Made by a program: the position numbers and the translations under genes. From Pseudomonas delhiensis (GTDB lineage: Bacteria > Pseudomonadota > Gammaproteobacteria > Pseudomonadales > Pseudomonadaceae), in contig NZ_FZPC01000013.1 of the NCBI RefSeq assembly GCF_900187975.1, positions 62,001-126,000 on the forward strand: 64,000 nt of DNA. Direction: 5' to 3'. The notes under the pieces were generated by a model that was given only the letters and a program-made list of their open reading frames with translations, did no database searches and was not told where the DNA came from. Shown here piece after piece: positions 45,540 to 52,927 of the stretch; within the stretch, counting starts at the first letter, position 1, and each line of letters begins with the position of its first letter.

Positions 45540-46117
45540 ACCGCGCCCGCCACGCCTTCCTCGACGAGCTGGCCGAACGCTTCGCCAGCCACGGCGCCGA
45601 GCCCTACGGCGAATCCGTGAGCCAGGCCGAGCACGCCCTGCAGTGCGCCACCCTGGCCGAACGCGCCGGCTGCGCCGACAGCCTGGTGATCGCCGCCCTG
45701 CTGCACGACATCGGCCACCTCTACGAGAACCCCGACGAGATCGAGGCCTGCGACCTGCGCCACGAGGAAGTCGGCGCCAATCTGCTGCGCCCCCTGCTGC
45801 CCGAGGCGGTGTGGCAGCCGATCCGCCTGCACGTGGCCGCCAAGCGCTACCTCTGCGCGGTGGACGCGGCCTACCACGCCGGCCTGTCGCCGGCCTCGCG
45901 GCACAGCCTGGCGCTGCAGGGCGGGCCCTTCGACGAGCGCGGCGCCAGCGCCTTCCTCGGCGCCCCCTACGCCCAGGACGCCATCACCCTGCGGCGCCTG
46001 GACGACCTCGGCAAGGACCCGGCCATGCGCACCCCGGAGCTGGCGCACTTCTTCCCGCTGCTGGAACGCCTGCTGCGCATTGACGGGCATCAGACAGGGT
46101 CGCGTCCGGCGAGTTAA
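45536..46117 (+). CDS. HD-domain phosphonate oxygenase (PhnZ/TmpB-like)
   Basis: 193 residues. HD motifs: His33 in SQAEHALQCATLAERAG, His57-Asp58 in ALLHDIGHLYENPDE, His76 in DLRHEEVGANLL, the His of PIRLHVAAKRYL, and Asp in ITLRRLDDLGKD: a six-ligand set suited to a mixed-valent di-iron site. Y24 and E26 in EPYGESVSQ resemble the lid residues of PhnZ. PhnZ/TmpB oxidatively cleave 1-hydroxy-2-aminoethyl- (or trimethylammonio-) phosphonates to phosphate. No PhnY/TmpA hydroxylase or transporter adjoins, so a partner must lie elsewhere. Confidence 0.78.
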   Translation: MNRARHAFLDELAERFASHGAEPYGESVSQAEHALQCATLAERAGCADSLVIAALLHDIGHLYENPDEIEACDLRHEEVGANLLRPLLPEAVWQPIRLHVAAKRYLCAVDAAYHAGLSPASRHSLALQGGPFDERGASAFLGAPYAQDAITLRRLDDLGKDPAMRTPELAHFFPLLERLLRIDGHQTGSRPAS

Positions 46118-46194
46118 GCTGTGTGGCATGGAGATGGATTTTTCGCCGCCGCGCGGCGGTCCATCCTGGGTAGCCACCGCAGAAGGAAACCACC

Positions 46195-46458
46195 ATGCCC
46201 ACACGTCAACTGCATGAAGAACTGCAGCGACTGCGCGACCAACTGGAACAGCAGCCGCCGCTGAGCGAAGAACAGCGCTCGGAGCTGCAGACACTGATCC
46301 AGGACATCGAACTGCAACTGGCCAACGAGGAAGCGCTGGCCGACGAAAGCCTGCTGGACGGCGTCAACCTCGCGGTGGAGCGCTTCGAGGTCAGCCACCC
46401 GACCCTCGCCGGCACCCTGCGCTCGATCATGCAGAGCCTGGCCAACATGGGCATCTGA
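46195..46458 (+). CDS. DUF4404-family small protein
   Basis: 87 residues, strongly helical and acidic (QLHEELQRLRDQLEQQPPLS, LQTLIQDIELQLANEEALAD), ending TLAGTLRSIMQSLANMGI, the DUF4404 C-terminal signature. Predicted cytoplasmic coiled coil; no known function. It is 77 bases beyond the HD-domain gene on the same strand but separated by a GC-rich hairpin region. Confidence 0.8.
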   Translation: MPTRQLHEELQRLRDQLEQQPPLSEEQRSELQTLIQDIELQLANEEALADESLLDGVNLAVERFEVSHPTLAGTLRSIMQSLANMGI

Positions 46459-46505
46459 ACCCCTCTCCCGGCGGCCCGCCCCTCCCGGCGCGGGCCGCAT
46501 CGCCT

Positions 46506-46697
46506 TTACCAGAGCGGCAATGTGTAACCAATGATGACGCGGGTTTCGTCCAGGTCGTTGCCGAAGCCGGTGTCGCCTCCCATTCCCCGCCGTCGCCCTG
46601 GCCGCCCAACAGGTCGATGTCGTCGTCGCGCAGGTAGCGCGTCATGAAGGTCATGCCCCCAGGCGCTAGGTGAAGCGCGCGGCTGTCGACGTTGCTG
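46506..46697 (-). pseudogene. Remnant of an OprD-family porin gene (3' end with internal deletions and frameshift)
   Basis: On the minus strand the pieces keep the order of the intact gene at 52928-54178. SNVDSRAL (about 46675-46697) is followed directly by TFMTRYLRDDDIDLLGGQGD and GGEWE, then, in another frame, GFGNDLDETRVIIGYTLPLW and TAA. The intervening parts of the intact protein (FTYRLGG... to GLPG, and RDTDIGYVV... to SFRSD) and the N-terminal two thirds are missing. There is no usable start. Confidence 0.85.
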
Positions 46698-46732
46698 TCT
46701 CTTCCGGATTGGTTTTTCCATGAGGGACGGGG

Positions 46733-47584
46733 CTATCCGCACCCCGGCGAACGCCCCGCCGCTTCGAGAATGCGCAACGCCTGCCGGAACAGCGGCTCGT
46801 CGATCATCTGCCCATCAAGGGCGGCCACCCCTCCCTGCGCGCCCTTCATGGCGCCGAGCACCGCCTCCGCCCAGCGGCATCGCGCCTCGTCGGGCCTGAA
46901 GGCCTCGCGGATCAAAGCCACGTGCGACGGATGAATGCAGGCTTTGGCGCGGAACCCCAGGTCCGCGGCCTCGCGTGACTCCCGGGCCAGCCCCTCGACA
47001 TCGGCGATGTCGATATGGACCGCGTCGATGGCCGCTTTTCCATGGCTGGCGGCCGCCAGCAGAACGCTGCCGCGGGCCTGCTCGATCAACGGGTAGTAGC
47101 GCCCCGACGGGTCACGGCTGCGGCAGCCGCCCAGGTCCGCGACCAGGTCCTCGCCGCCCCAGAACAGCGCGACGCAATTGGCCGAGGCCGCCAGCGCGCC
47201 GGCGTTGGTCACGCCCCTTGCGGTTTCGCAAAGCGCAACCAGCGAGAAATCGCCCAGGTGTTCGAGCTGCGCCGGGCTCTCCGCCTTCGGCAACATCAGC
47301 CACGGGGCGACCTGCTTCTGCTCGCGCAGCTCCCGCAGGGCCTTCAGGTCTTCGTCATGCCAGGCCGAGGCCGAGGCCGAGGCATTGATCCGAACCATGA
47401 CCCTGTCCCCCAGCCGCGGCAGGGCGTCGATCACGCAACGCCGGGCCCGGGCCTTGGCGGCCGGGGAAACCGCGTCCTCCAGGTCCAGGATCACCCGGTC
47501 GGCCCTGGCCAAGGCCTTTTCGTAACGATCCGGCCGGTCGGCCGGGCAGAACAGGATGGCCTCCCCGAGGCGAAAGTCGCTCAT
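46733..47584 (-). CDS. CitE-like CoA-ester lyase (HpcH/HpaI aldolase family)
   Basis: 283 residues from ATG 47584, overlapping the MaoC gene stop (ATGA). CitE-type motifs: ILFCPADRPDRYEKAL, RVILDLEDAVSPAAKARARR (metal/CoA region), VMVRINAS, WLMLPKAESP, ALCETARGVTN, LFWGGEDLVADLG and KACIHPSHV. Free-standing CitE homologues split malyl-, citramalyl- or similar CoA esters without the citrate lyase complex. With the CoA-transferase and MaoC hydratase this gives a plausible last step to acetyl-CoA (or propionyl-CoA) plus a 2-oxoacid. Last gene of its operon; an OprD remnant follows. Confidence 0.85.
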   Translation of the reverse strand: MSDFRLGEAILFCPADRPDRYEKALARADRVILDLEDAVSPAAKARARRCVIDALPRLGDRVMVRINASASASAWHDEDLKALRELREQKQVAPWLMLPKAESPAQLEHLGDFSLVALCETARGVTNAGALAASANCVALFWGGEDLVADLGGCRSRDPSGRYYPLIEQARGSVLLAAASHGKAAIDAVHIDIADVEGLARESREAADLGFRAKACIHPSHVALIREAFRPDEARCRWAEAVLGAMKGAQGGVAALDGQMIDEPLFRQALRILEAAGRSPGCG

Positions 47585-48066
47585 CGGCACGCCTCCGGCC
47601 CACGCTTCATCAACGCATAGCGCCTGGCCACGGCGACCAGGACACCGTGCTGGTTGTAGCCGCGGTGCACCATCAGAACCACTCCCGCGTCAGGCCGGGA
47701 TTTCGACAAGCGTTTTTCCTCTATCTCGGTTTCCGCGTACAGGGTGTCGCCGGCCACGACAGGGGCGGGAAAGCTGACCTCGGTGAAGCCGAGATTGGCG
47801 ACCAGCGTCTTCTGGGTCAGGTGCCCGACGCTGAGGCCGACCAGGGTGGAAAGCGTCAGCATGCTGTTCATCAGCCGCCCGCCGAACTCATTCTCCGCCG
47901 AGGCACAGGCATCCAGGTGAATGCTGGCCGGGTTCATCGTCAAAGCGGAAAACAGGCTGTTGTCACCGTCGTCCAGGGTGCGTCCGGGCGCGTGGCGGTA
48001 GACGACATCCATTTCGAGTTCGTCGTAGTACAGCCCCCTTTGTTGCGAATACCTCTTCTGGCTCAT
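47581..48066 (-). CDS. MaoC-family enoyl-CoA hydratase (mesaconyl-CoA hydratase-like)
   Basis: 161 residues. The second of two ATGs (48066) is chosen because AGGAG is seven bases before it and only one base before the first. Single hot-dog fold: LFSALTMNPASIHLD (the (R)-hydratase N/H motif, as NPxH), EFGGRLMNSMLTLSTLVGLS, TLVANLGFTEVSFPAPVVAG, DTLYAETEIEEKR. Family members hydrate enoyl-CoA such as mesaconyl-CoA. Overlaps citE-like gene downstream and follows the permease gene by 35 bases. Confidence 0.85.
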   Translation of the reverse strand: MSQKRYSQQRGLYYDELEMDVVYRHAPGRTLDDGDNSLFSALTMNPASIHLDACASAENEFGGRLMNSMLTLSTLVGLSVGHLTQKTLVANLGFTEVSFPAPVVAGDTLYAETEIEEKRLSKSRPDAGVVLMVHRGYNQHGVLVAVARRYALMKRGPEACR

Positions 48067-48101
48067 GCTCATACTCCTGGCTGGAACCGGATGCCCATCG
48101 T

Positions 48102-49400
48102 TCAGAACGGGAAGACCCCGAGAATGGCGGCGGCGATGGTCATCACCACGCTGGCTGCCAATAGGAAGGGAATGGTGAATTTCTGGTGTTCGGCCAGGTC
48201 GACCCGCGTCAGGCCGACGATCAGGAAGGTGGCCGGGGTCAGCGGGCTGACCGGGAAACCCGTGGTCATCTGCCCCAGCAAGGCCGCCTGGCCCATCTGG
48301 ATACGCGGGACGTCGAGCATTTCCGCGCTGTTGGCCAGCACGGGCAGAACGCCGAAGTAGAAGGAGTCCGGGTCGAACAGCAGGCTCAGGGGCATGGACA
48401 ACAGCCCGAGGATGAACGGCATGTGCCCGGCATGCTCGTTAGGCACGTGCCGCACCAGGGCCTCGGCCATGGCCTTGAGCATGCCCGACTCGCCCATGAT
48501 GCCGGTGAAGACTCCCGCGGCCAGCAGGACGCTGGCCATCATCAGTGCGGCCCTGGCGTGGGCGTCGATGCGGGCCCGTTGCTCGGCCACGCAGGGGTAG
48601 TTGATCACCAGCGCGAGCACGGTCCCCAGCATGAAGATGAGGACCGGCGGGACCCAGCCGGCGATGAGCACGGTCAGTACCACCAGGGTGACCACGCAAT
48701 TGACCGCGAAGCGCCCAGGGCGGCGCAGCGCCGCCTGCTCGGCGGTGACTTCCGGCATGTGGATCTCCAGGCCACTGCCCGCGCCGCCCAGCCCCAGGCG
48801 TCGCTCCTCGCGCAGCCCCAGCAGGTAGCAGGCGCCGAAGACGAAGACCAGGCCGACCAGTTGCACAGGCAGCAGCGGATAGAACAGCTCGGTGGTCGGG
48901 ATGTTCAATGCCGCGGAGGCCCGCAGCATGGGGCCGACCCAAGGCAGGAAGTTCACCCCGGCGGCCAGCGACACCGCGCAGGCCAGAATCCGCCGATCCA
49001 TGCCTAGGCGTTCGTACAGGGGCAGCATGGCGGGGATGGTCACCAGGAAAGTCACGGCGCCGGAACCGTCCAGGTGGATGATCAGGGCCAGCAGCGCGGA
49101 GCCCATGACGATATAGCGCGGCCGTCCGCCCACCGCTCGCAATATCCGCCTGATGATGGGATCGAGCAGGCCGGCGTCGGTCATCACGCCGAAGAAGATG
49201 ATGGCGAAGATGAACATGCCCACCACGGGGCCGATGTTCTTGATGCCGTGGACGACGAATTCGCTGGTTTGCATCCCGAAGCCGCCCAGCAACGCCGCCA
49301 CCACCGGGACGACGATCAAGGCCACCAGGGGCGAAAGGCGTTTCGACAGGATGAGCAGAAACAGGCTGACGATTGCCAGCAGTCCGATACTTGCGAGCAT
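48102..49400 (-). CDS. CitMHS-type di/tricarboxylate permease
   Basis: 432 residues from ATG 49400; the longer frame to 49634 has no family sequence. About 12 helices with CitM/CitMHS features: LIVVPVVAALLGGF, GVMTDAGLLDPIIRRILRAV, ALIIHLDGSGAVTFLVTIPA, LPWVGPMLRASAAL, LLFDPDSFYFGVLPVLA and TTGFPVSPLTPATFLIVGL. These carry metal-citrate or related dicarboxylates with H+. In this operon the likely substrate is a C5 dicarboxylate or citramalate-like acid (inference). Confidence 0.88.
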   Translation of the reverse strand: MLASIGLLAIVSLFLLILSKRLSPLVALIVVPVVAALLGGFGMQTSEFVVHGIKNIGPVVGMFIFAIIFFGVMTDAGLLDPIIRRILRAVGGRPRYIVMGSALLALIIHLDGSGAVTFLVTIPAMLPLYERLGMDRRILACAVSLAAGVNFLPWVGPMLRASAALNIPTTELFYPLLPVQLVGLVFVFGACYLLGLREERRLGLGGAGSGLEIHMPEVTAEQAALRRPGRFAVNCVVTLVVLTVLIAGWVPPVLIFMLGTVLALVINYPCVAEQRARIDAHARAALMMASVLLAAGVFTGIMGESGMLKAMAEALVRHVPNEHAGHMPFILGLLSMPLSLLFDPDSFYFGVLPVLANSAEMLDVPRIQMGQAALLGQMTTGFPVSPLTPATFLIVGLTRVDLAEHQKFTIPFLLAASVVMTIAAAILGVFPF

Positions 49401-49509
49401 GTGCGTTCCCCGTGGGAAGAACCGCGCGCCGCCCGCCGGAGGGCAGGCGCGCGGAACCCGCTGATTGTTGTTATATGCAGTCGCGTTCCCGGTCTTGCGC
49501 AGGCGGGGC

Positions 49510-50655
49510 TCAGTCGTCCCGTCTGCGCAAGACCTCCTGGCTGTGCTCCCCCAACCCTGGCGGCTGGGCGCGGTAACTGGCCGGCGTGCGGCTGAGGCGA
49601 ATGGGCGAAGCGATGCCACGGTAGTCGTCGCCAATGCTCACCAGCATGCCGCGGGCGGCCACCTGCGGCAGGGCGAGCGCCTGCGGCACATCGAGCACCG
49701 GGCCACAGGGCACCCCGGCGCGGATCAGGCGTTCACACAGCTCTTCCGCGGCGTGCCGCTGCAACCCTTCGGCCAGAGCCTCGCGAAGCGCCTGCCGATG
49801 CCGGTTGCGCAGCTGGTTGCTGCTGAAGCGCGGGTCCTCTATCAACCCGGGCAGTTCCAGATAACGGCACAGCGTGGCGAACTGGGCATCGTTGCCCACG
49901 GCCAGGAACACCTCGCCGGTGGAAGTGGCGAACTTGTCATAGGGCGTGATGTTGGGATGCGCATTGCCGCTGCGCCGCGGGGCCTGCCCCGCATACAGGT
50001 AATTGGCCGAATGCGGGTGGAGGATCGAAAGCGCGCAATCGAACAGGGCCGCTTCGATGAACTGGCCCTTGCCGCTGAGCTTGCGCTCGTGGAGCGCCAT
50101 GAGGATGCCCAGCGCGGCGTTCATGCCGGTGACCATGTCGACGATGGGGACGCCAACCCGCAGCGGGTCGCCATCCTGCTCGCCGTTCACGCTCATCAGG
50201 CCGCTCATGGCCTGGATGGCGGCATCGTAGCCCGGCATGCCGGCATAGGGCCCTTCGTCGCCGAACCCGGAAATCCGGCAGTGGATCAACGCGGGGAAGC
50301 GTTCGCTCAGGACCTGCCGGCCCAGCCCCCAGCGCTCCAGGGTGCCGGGCTTGTAGTTCTCCACCAGCACGTCGGCATCCTCCAGCAGCGCCAGCAACCG
50401 CTGGCGGTCCGCCGCATCGCCGAGGTTGAGGGTGGCGCCCCGCTTGTTGCGGTTGACCCCCAGGAAATAGGCGGAGGCACGCTCGCGTACCGGCGCGCCC
50501 CAGCCCCGCGTCTCGTCGCCATTCGGGGGCTCCACCTTGATCACGTCGGCGCCGTGGTCGGCGAGTATCTGCGTACAGTAAGGGCCGCCCAGGACCTTGG
50601 ACAGGTCGACGACCTTCAGCCCCGTCAGGCTGCCCGGGAGTGCGTGAACATGCAT
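49510..50655 (-). CDS. Class III (CaiB/BaiF) CoA-transferase
   Basis: 381 residues. VVDLSKVLGGPYCTQILADH, GADVIKVEPPNGDETR, NRNKRGATLNL, DADVLVENYKPG, and catalytic Asp173 in VGVPIVDMVTGMNAALGI, then FDCALSIL. Transfers CoA between carboxylic acids, commonly from succinyl-CoA. Similar genes beside MaoC and CitE genes encode itaconate or mesaconate CoA-transferases. It lies 49 bases after the acyl-CoA dehydrogenase gene and 109 before the permease. Confidence 0.9.
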   Translation of the reverse strand: MHVHALPGSLTGLKVVDLSKVLGGPYCTQILADHGADVIKVEPPNGDETRGWGAPVRERASAYFLGVNRNKRGATLNLGDAADRQRLLALLEDADVLVENYKPGTLERWGLGRQVLSERFPALIHCRISGFGDEGPYAGMPGYDAAIQAMSGLMSVNGEQDGDPLRVGVPIVDMVTGMNAALGILMALHERKLSGKGQFIEAALFDCALSILHPHSANYLYAGQAPRRSGNAHPNITPYDKFATSTGEVFLAVGNDAQFATLCRYLELPGLIEDPRFSSNQLRNRHRQALREALAEGLQRHAAEELCERLIRAGVPCGPVLDVPQALALPQVAARGMLVSIGDDYRGIASPIRLSRTPASYRAQPPGLGEHSQEVLRRRDD

Positions 50656-50704
50656 CGGCGTTTCCTCTGCTTATTGTTCTCGTTGCGTCTGGGAGGTGCG
50701 GCAA

Positions 50705-51871
50705 TCAGTAGGACTTGGGCAATCCCAGGACCTTCTCGGCGATGTGGCACATGATGAGTTGCGGGCTGACCGGCGCCAGGCGCGGAATCCAGCTTTCACG
50801 CAGGTAGCGTTCGACCTGGTACTCCTTGGCGAAGCCCATGCCACCCAGGGTCGCCACCGCGGTCTGGCAGGCCTGGCTGCACGCCTCGGCCGCCAGGTAC
50901 TTGGCGGCGTTGGCCTCGGCGCCGCAGGGCTGCCCGGCGTCGTAGAGGCTGGCGGCCTTGTAGACCATCAGCTGCGCGGCCTCCAGCGCCATCCAGGCCT
51001 GCGCCAGGGGATGTTGGATACCCTGGTTCTGCCCGATCGGGCGACCGAACACGACGCGTTCGCGCGCATAGTCCACCGCCCGCTGCAGGGCCACCTGCCC
51101 CAGGCCCACCGCTTCTGCCGCGATCAGGATGCGTTCGGGGTTCAGGCCGTGCAGCAGGTACTCGAAGCCCCTGCCCTCTTCACCGATGCGGTCCTCCTCG
51201 GGGACCTCCAGGCCATCGATGAACAGCATGTTGGAATCCACCGACTTGCGGCCCATCTTGTCGATCTCGCGCACCTCGACCCGCTCGCGATCCAGGCGGG
51301 TATAGAACAACGACAGCCCCTGGGTCGGCTTGCTCACCTGCTCGCGCGGCGTGGTGCGGGCGATGACCAGCATGCGGTCGGCGACCTGGGCGGTGGAGAT
51401 CCAGATCTTGCGGCCATCCATGACGTAGCCACCGGGCACCTTGCGGGCGAAGGTCCTGAGGTTGGTGGTATCCAGCCCGGTGTTCGGCTCGGTGACCGCG
51501 AAGCAGGCCTTTTCCTCGCCGCGGATCAGCGGCGGCAGGAAGCGCTGTTTCTGTTCGGGGCTGCCGAACACCTGCACCGGGTTGAGCCCGAAGATATTCA
51601 TGTGCACCGCCGATGCCCCGGAAAGCCCCGCGCCGGAGGCACTGACGGTCTGCATCATCAGCGCCGCCTCGAAGATCCCGAGCCCCGCGCCGCCGTATTG
51701 CGGGTCCATGGCGATCCCCAGCCAGCCCTGCTTCGCCAGGGCCCGGTACAGCTCCTGGGGGAAGCGTCCATCGGCGTCCCGCTCCAGCCAGTACTCATCG
51801 CCGAATTCGCCACAGATGCGCTGGATCGCATCCTTGATTGCCATCTGGTCTTCGCTGAATTGGAAGTTCAT
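50705..51871 (-). CDS. Acyl-CoA dehydrogenase
   Basis: 388 residues. FAD/substrate motifs: CFAVTEPNTGLDTTNLRTFA, YVMDGRKIWISTAQVADRML, MGRKSVDSNMLFIDGLEVPE, RVVFGRPIGQNQGIQHPLAQ, GGMGFAKEYQVERYLRESW. At the usual YEGT catalytic-Glu site it reads RLAPVSPQLI, so the base must lie elsewhere, as in several branched-chain members. First structural gene behind an AT-rich promoter with an inverted repeat. In this cassette it could oxidise a saturated C5 dicarboxyl-CoA to mesaconyl-CoA (inference). Confidence 0.88.
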   Translation of the reverse strand: MNFQFSEDQMAIKDAIQRICGEFGDEYWLERDADGRFPQELYRALAKQGWLGIAMDPQYGGAGLGIFEAALMMQTVSASGAGLSGASAVHMNIFGLNPVQVFGSPEQKQRFLPPLIRGEEKACFAVTEPNTGLDTTNLRTFARKVPGGYVMDGRKIWISTAQVADRMLVIARTTPREQVSKPTQGLSLFYTRLDRERVEVREIDKMGRKSVDSNMLFIDGLEVPEEDRIGEEGRGFEYLLHGLNPERILIAAEAVGLGQVALQRAVDYARERVVFGRPIGQNQGIQHPLAQAWMALEAAQLMVYKAASLYDAGQPCGAEANAAKYLAAEACSQACQTAVATLGGMGFAKEYQVERYLRESWIPRLAPVSPQLIMCHIAEKVLGLPKSY

Positions 51872-51912
51872 CGGTGTCTCCGCCGTCTCGCGCCAAAGCG
51901 CTTGCTGTAATT

Positions 51913-51950
51913 AATTCACAACCATGAAGAATAATTTATGTATGTGAATT
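51913..51950. promoter_or_regulatory. AT-rich promoter with inverted repeat upstream of the CoA cassette
   Basis: AATTCACA (51913-51920) and TGTGAATT (51943-51950) form an 8-bp inverted repeat around a 22-base AT-rich centre containing TAATTTATG. It lies 42 bases before the acyl-CoA dehydrogenase start. Best candidate for the IclR operator and promoter. Confidence 0.55.
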
Positions 51951-52044
51951 TTTAAGCGCAAGCTTTTTCTCCTGGAAAAGGCGCAGGCGCGACTGCCCCT
52001 ACCCGCAGGAGGCATTGGTTTTCTTAGGAACGGTCAGCCAGGAA

Positions 52045-52788
52045 TCAGGCGGGGTCGACTTCCGCGACGATCCGCGCAACGCAGGCGAGCAAGGGCGCGG
52101 GGAATGCCTGCCAGCGCTGGCGCATGCGCGGCAGGGGGCCGGCTACGGATACCGCATACCACTCCCCGGAGAAGTTGAAGGCACAGGCCAGGGCGGCCAG
52201 ATCGTCCGAGCTTTCGCCGAGGTTCTCGCTCCAGCCGCGCTCCCGTACGGCGGGCAGCCTGGCCAGATAGTCATCGACCGTACACAAGGTGAGCTCGGTG
52301 AAACGCCGCATCTCCAGGCCGCCAAGGATCTCCCGGGCCTCGGCCTCGGGCAGACGCGCCAGGATCGCCTGCCCGATGGAGTTGGCGTGCAACGGGCGCA
52401 GCTCCCCCACCTGGGTGGAGTAGCGGATCGGCTGGGAGGACTCGACCACGCAAAGGTAGAGCACCCGGCCGCCTTCCAGCTTGCCCAGGACCACGGTCTC
52501 ATCGACCTCCCGCTGCAGGAGGTGGAGATGCTCCTCGACGAGGCTGACCAGCGGATCGCCGCTGTCGATCCGCGTCGCCGCCGCCAGCAGCCGCTTGGTG
52601 GGGTAGTAGCCACCCCGCTTGCGCACCTCGTAGAGATAGCCGCGCGCATGCAGCGTACGGATCAGTCCGAGGCAGCTGGACATGGGGATGTCCAGCAGGC
52701 GCGCGAGTTCGGTCAACGACAGCGCCCGCCGCTCCTGGGCAAAAACCTCGATGAGATCAAGGGTGCGGGCTACCAGTTTGACTTCCAT
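52045..52788 (-). CDS. IclR-family transcriptional regulator
   Basis: 247 residues. N-terminal winged HTH (ALSLTELARLLDIPMSSCLG, LIRTLHARGYLYEVRKRGGY) and C-terminal ligand domain (LQREVDETVVLGKLEGGRVL, PLHANSIGQAILARLPEAEA, AVSVAGPLPRM). It is transcribed in the same direction as, and just before, the CoA cassette, which it probably controls through the AT-rich inverted repeat. IclR regulators typically respond to the pathway's acid. Confidence 0.9.
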   Translation of the reverse strand: MEVKLVARTLDLIEVFAQERRALSLTELARLLDIPMSSCLGLIRTLHARGYLYEVRKRGGYYPTKRLLAAATRIDSGDPLVSLVEEHLHLLQREVDETVVLGKLEGGRVLYLCVVESSQPIRYSTQVGELRPLHANSIGQAILARLPEAEAREILGGLEMRRFTELTLCTVDDYLARLPAVRERGWSENLGESSDDLAALACAFNFSGEWYAVSVAGPLPRMRQRWQAFPAPLLACVARIVAEVDPA

Positions 52789-52927
52789 GCGGGCTCTGCG
52801 GGTCTGTCGGGAAAAGATGCAGAGAGTAGCGCCTGCCTCGTTCCCACCTCAAGCGATGCCGCCTGCCCGATAGCCGGGGGAGTCGCGATACCCGGCGGCG
52901 TCGCGACTGCTTTCCTCTCCGTTCCCT

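Noticed and set aside
46427-46654. A 75-codon frame as a small outer-membrane protein
   Set aside because: It is only the shifted reading of the OprD remnant; the rest of the porin is missing and the C-terminal strand is in another frame.
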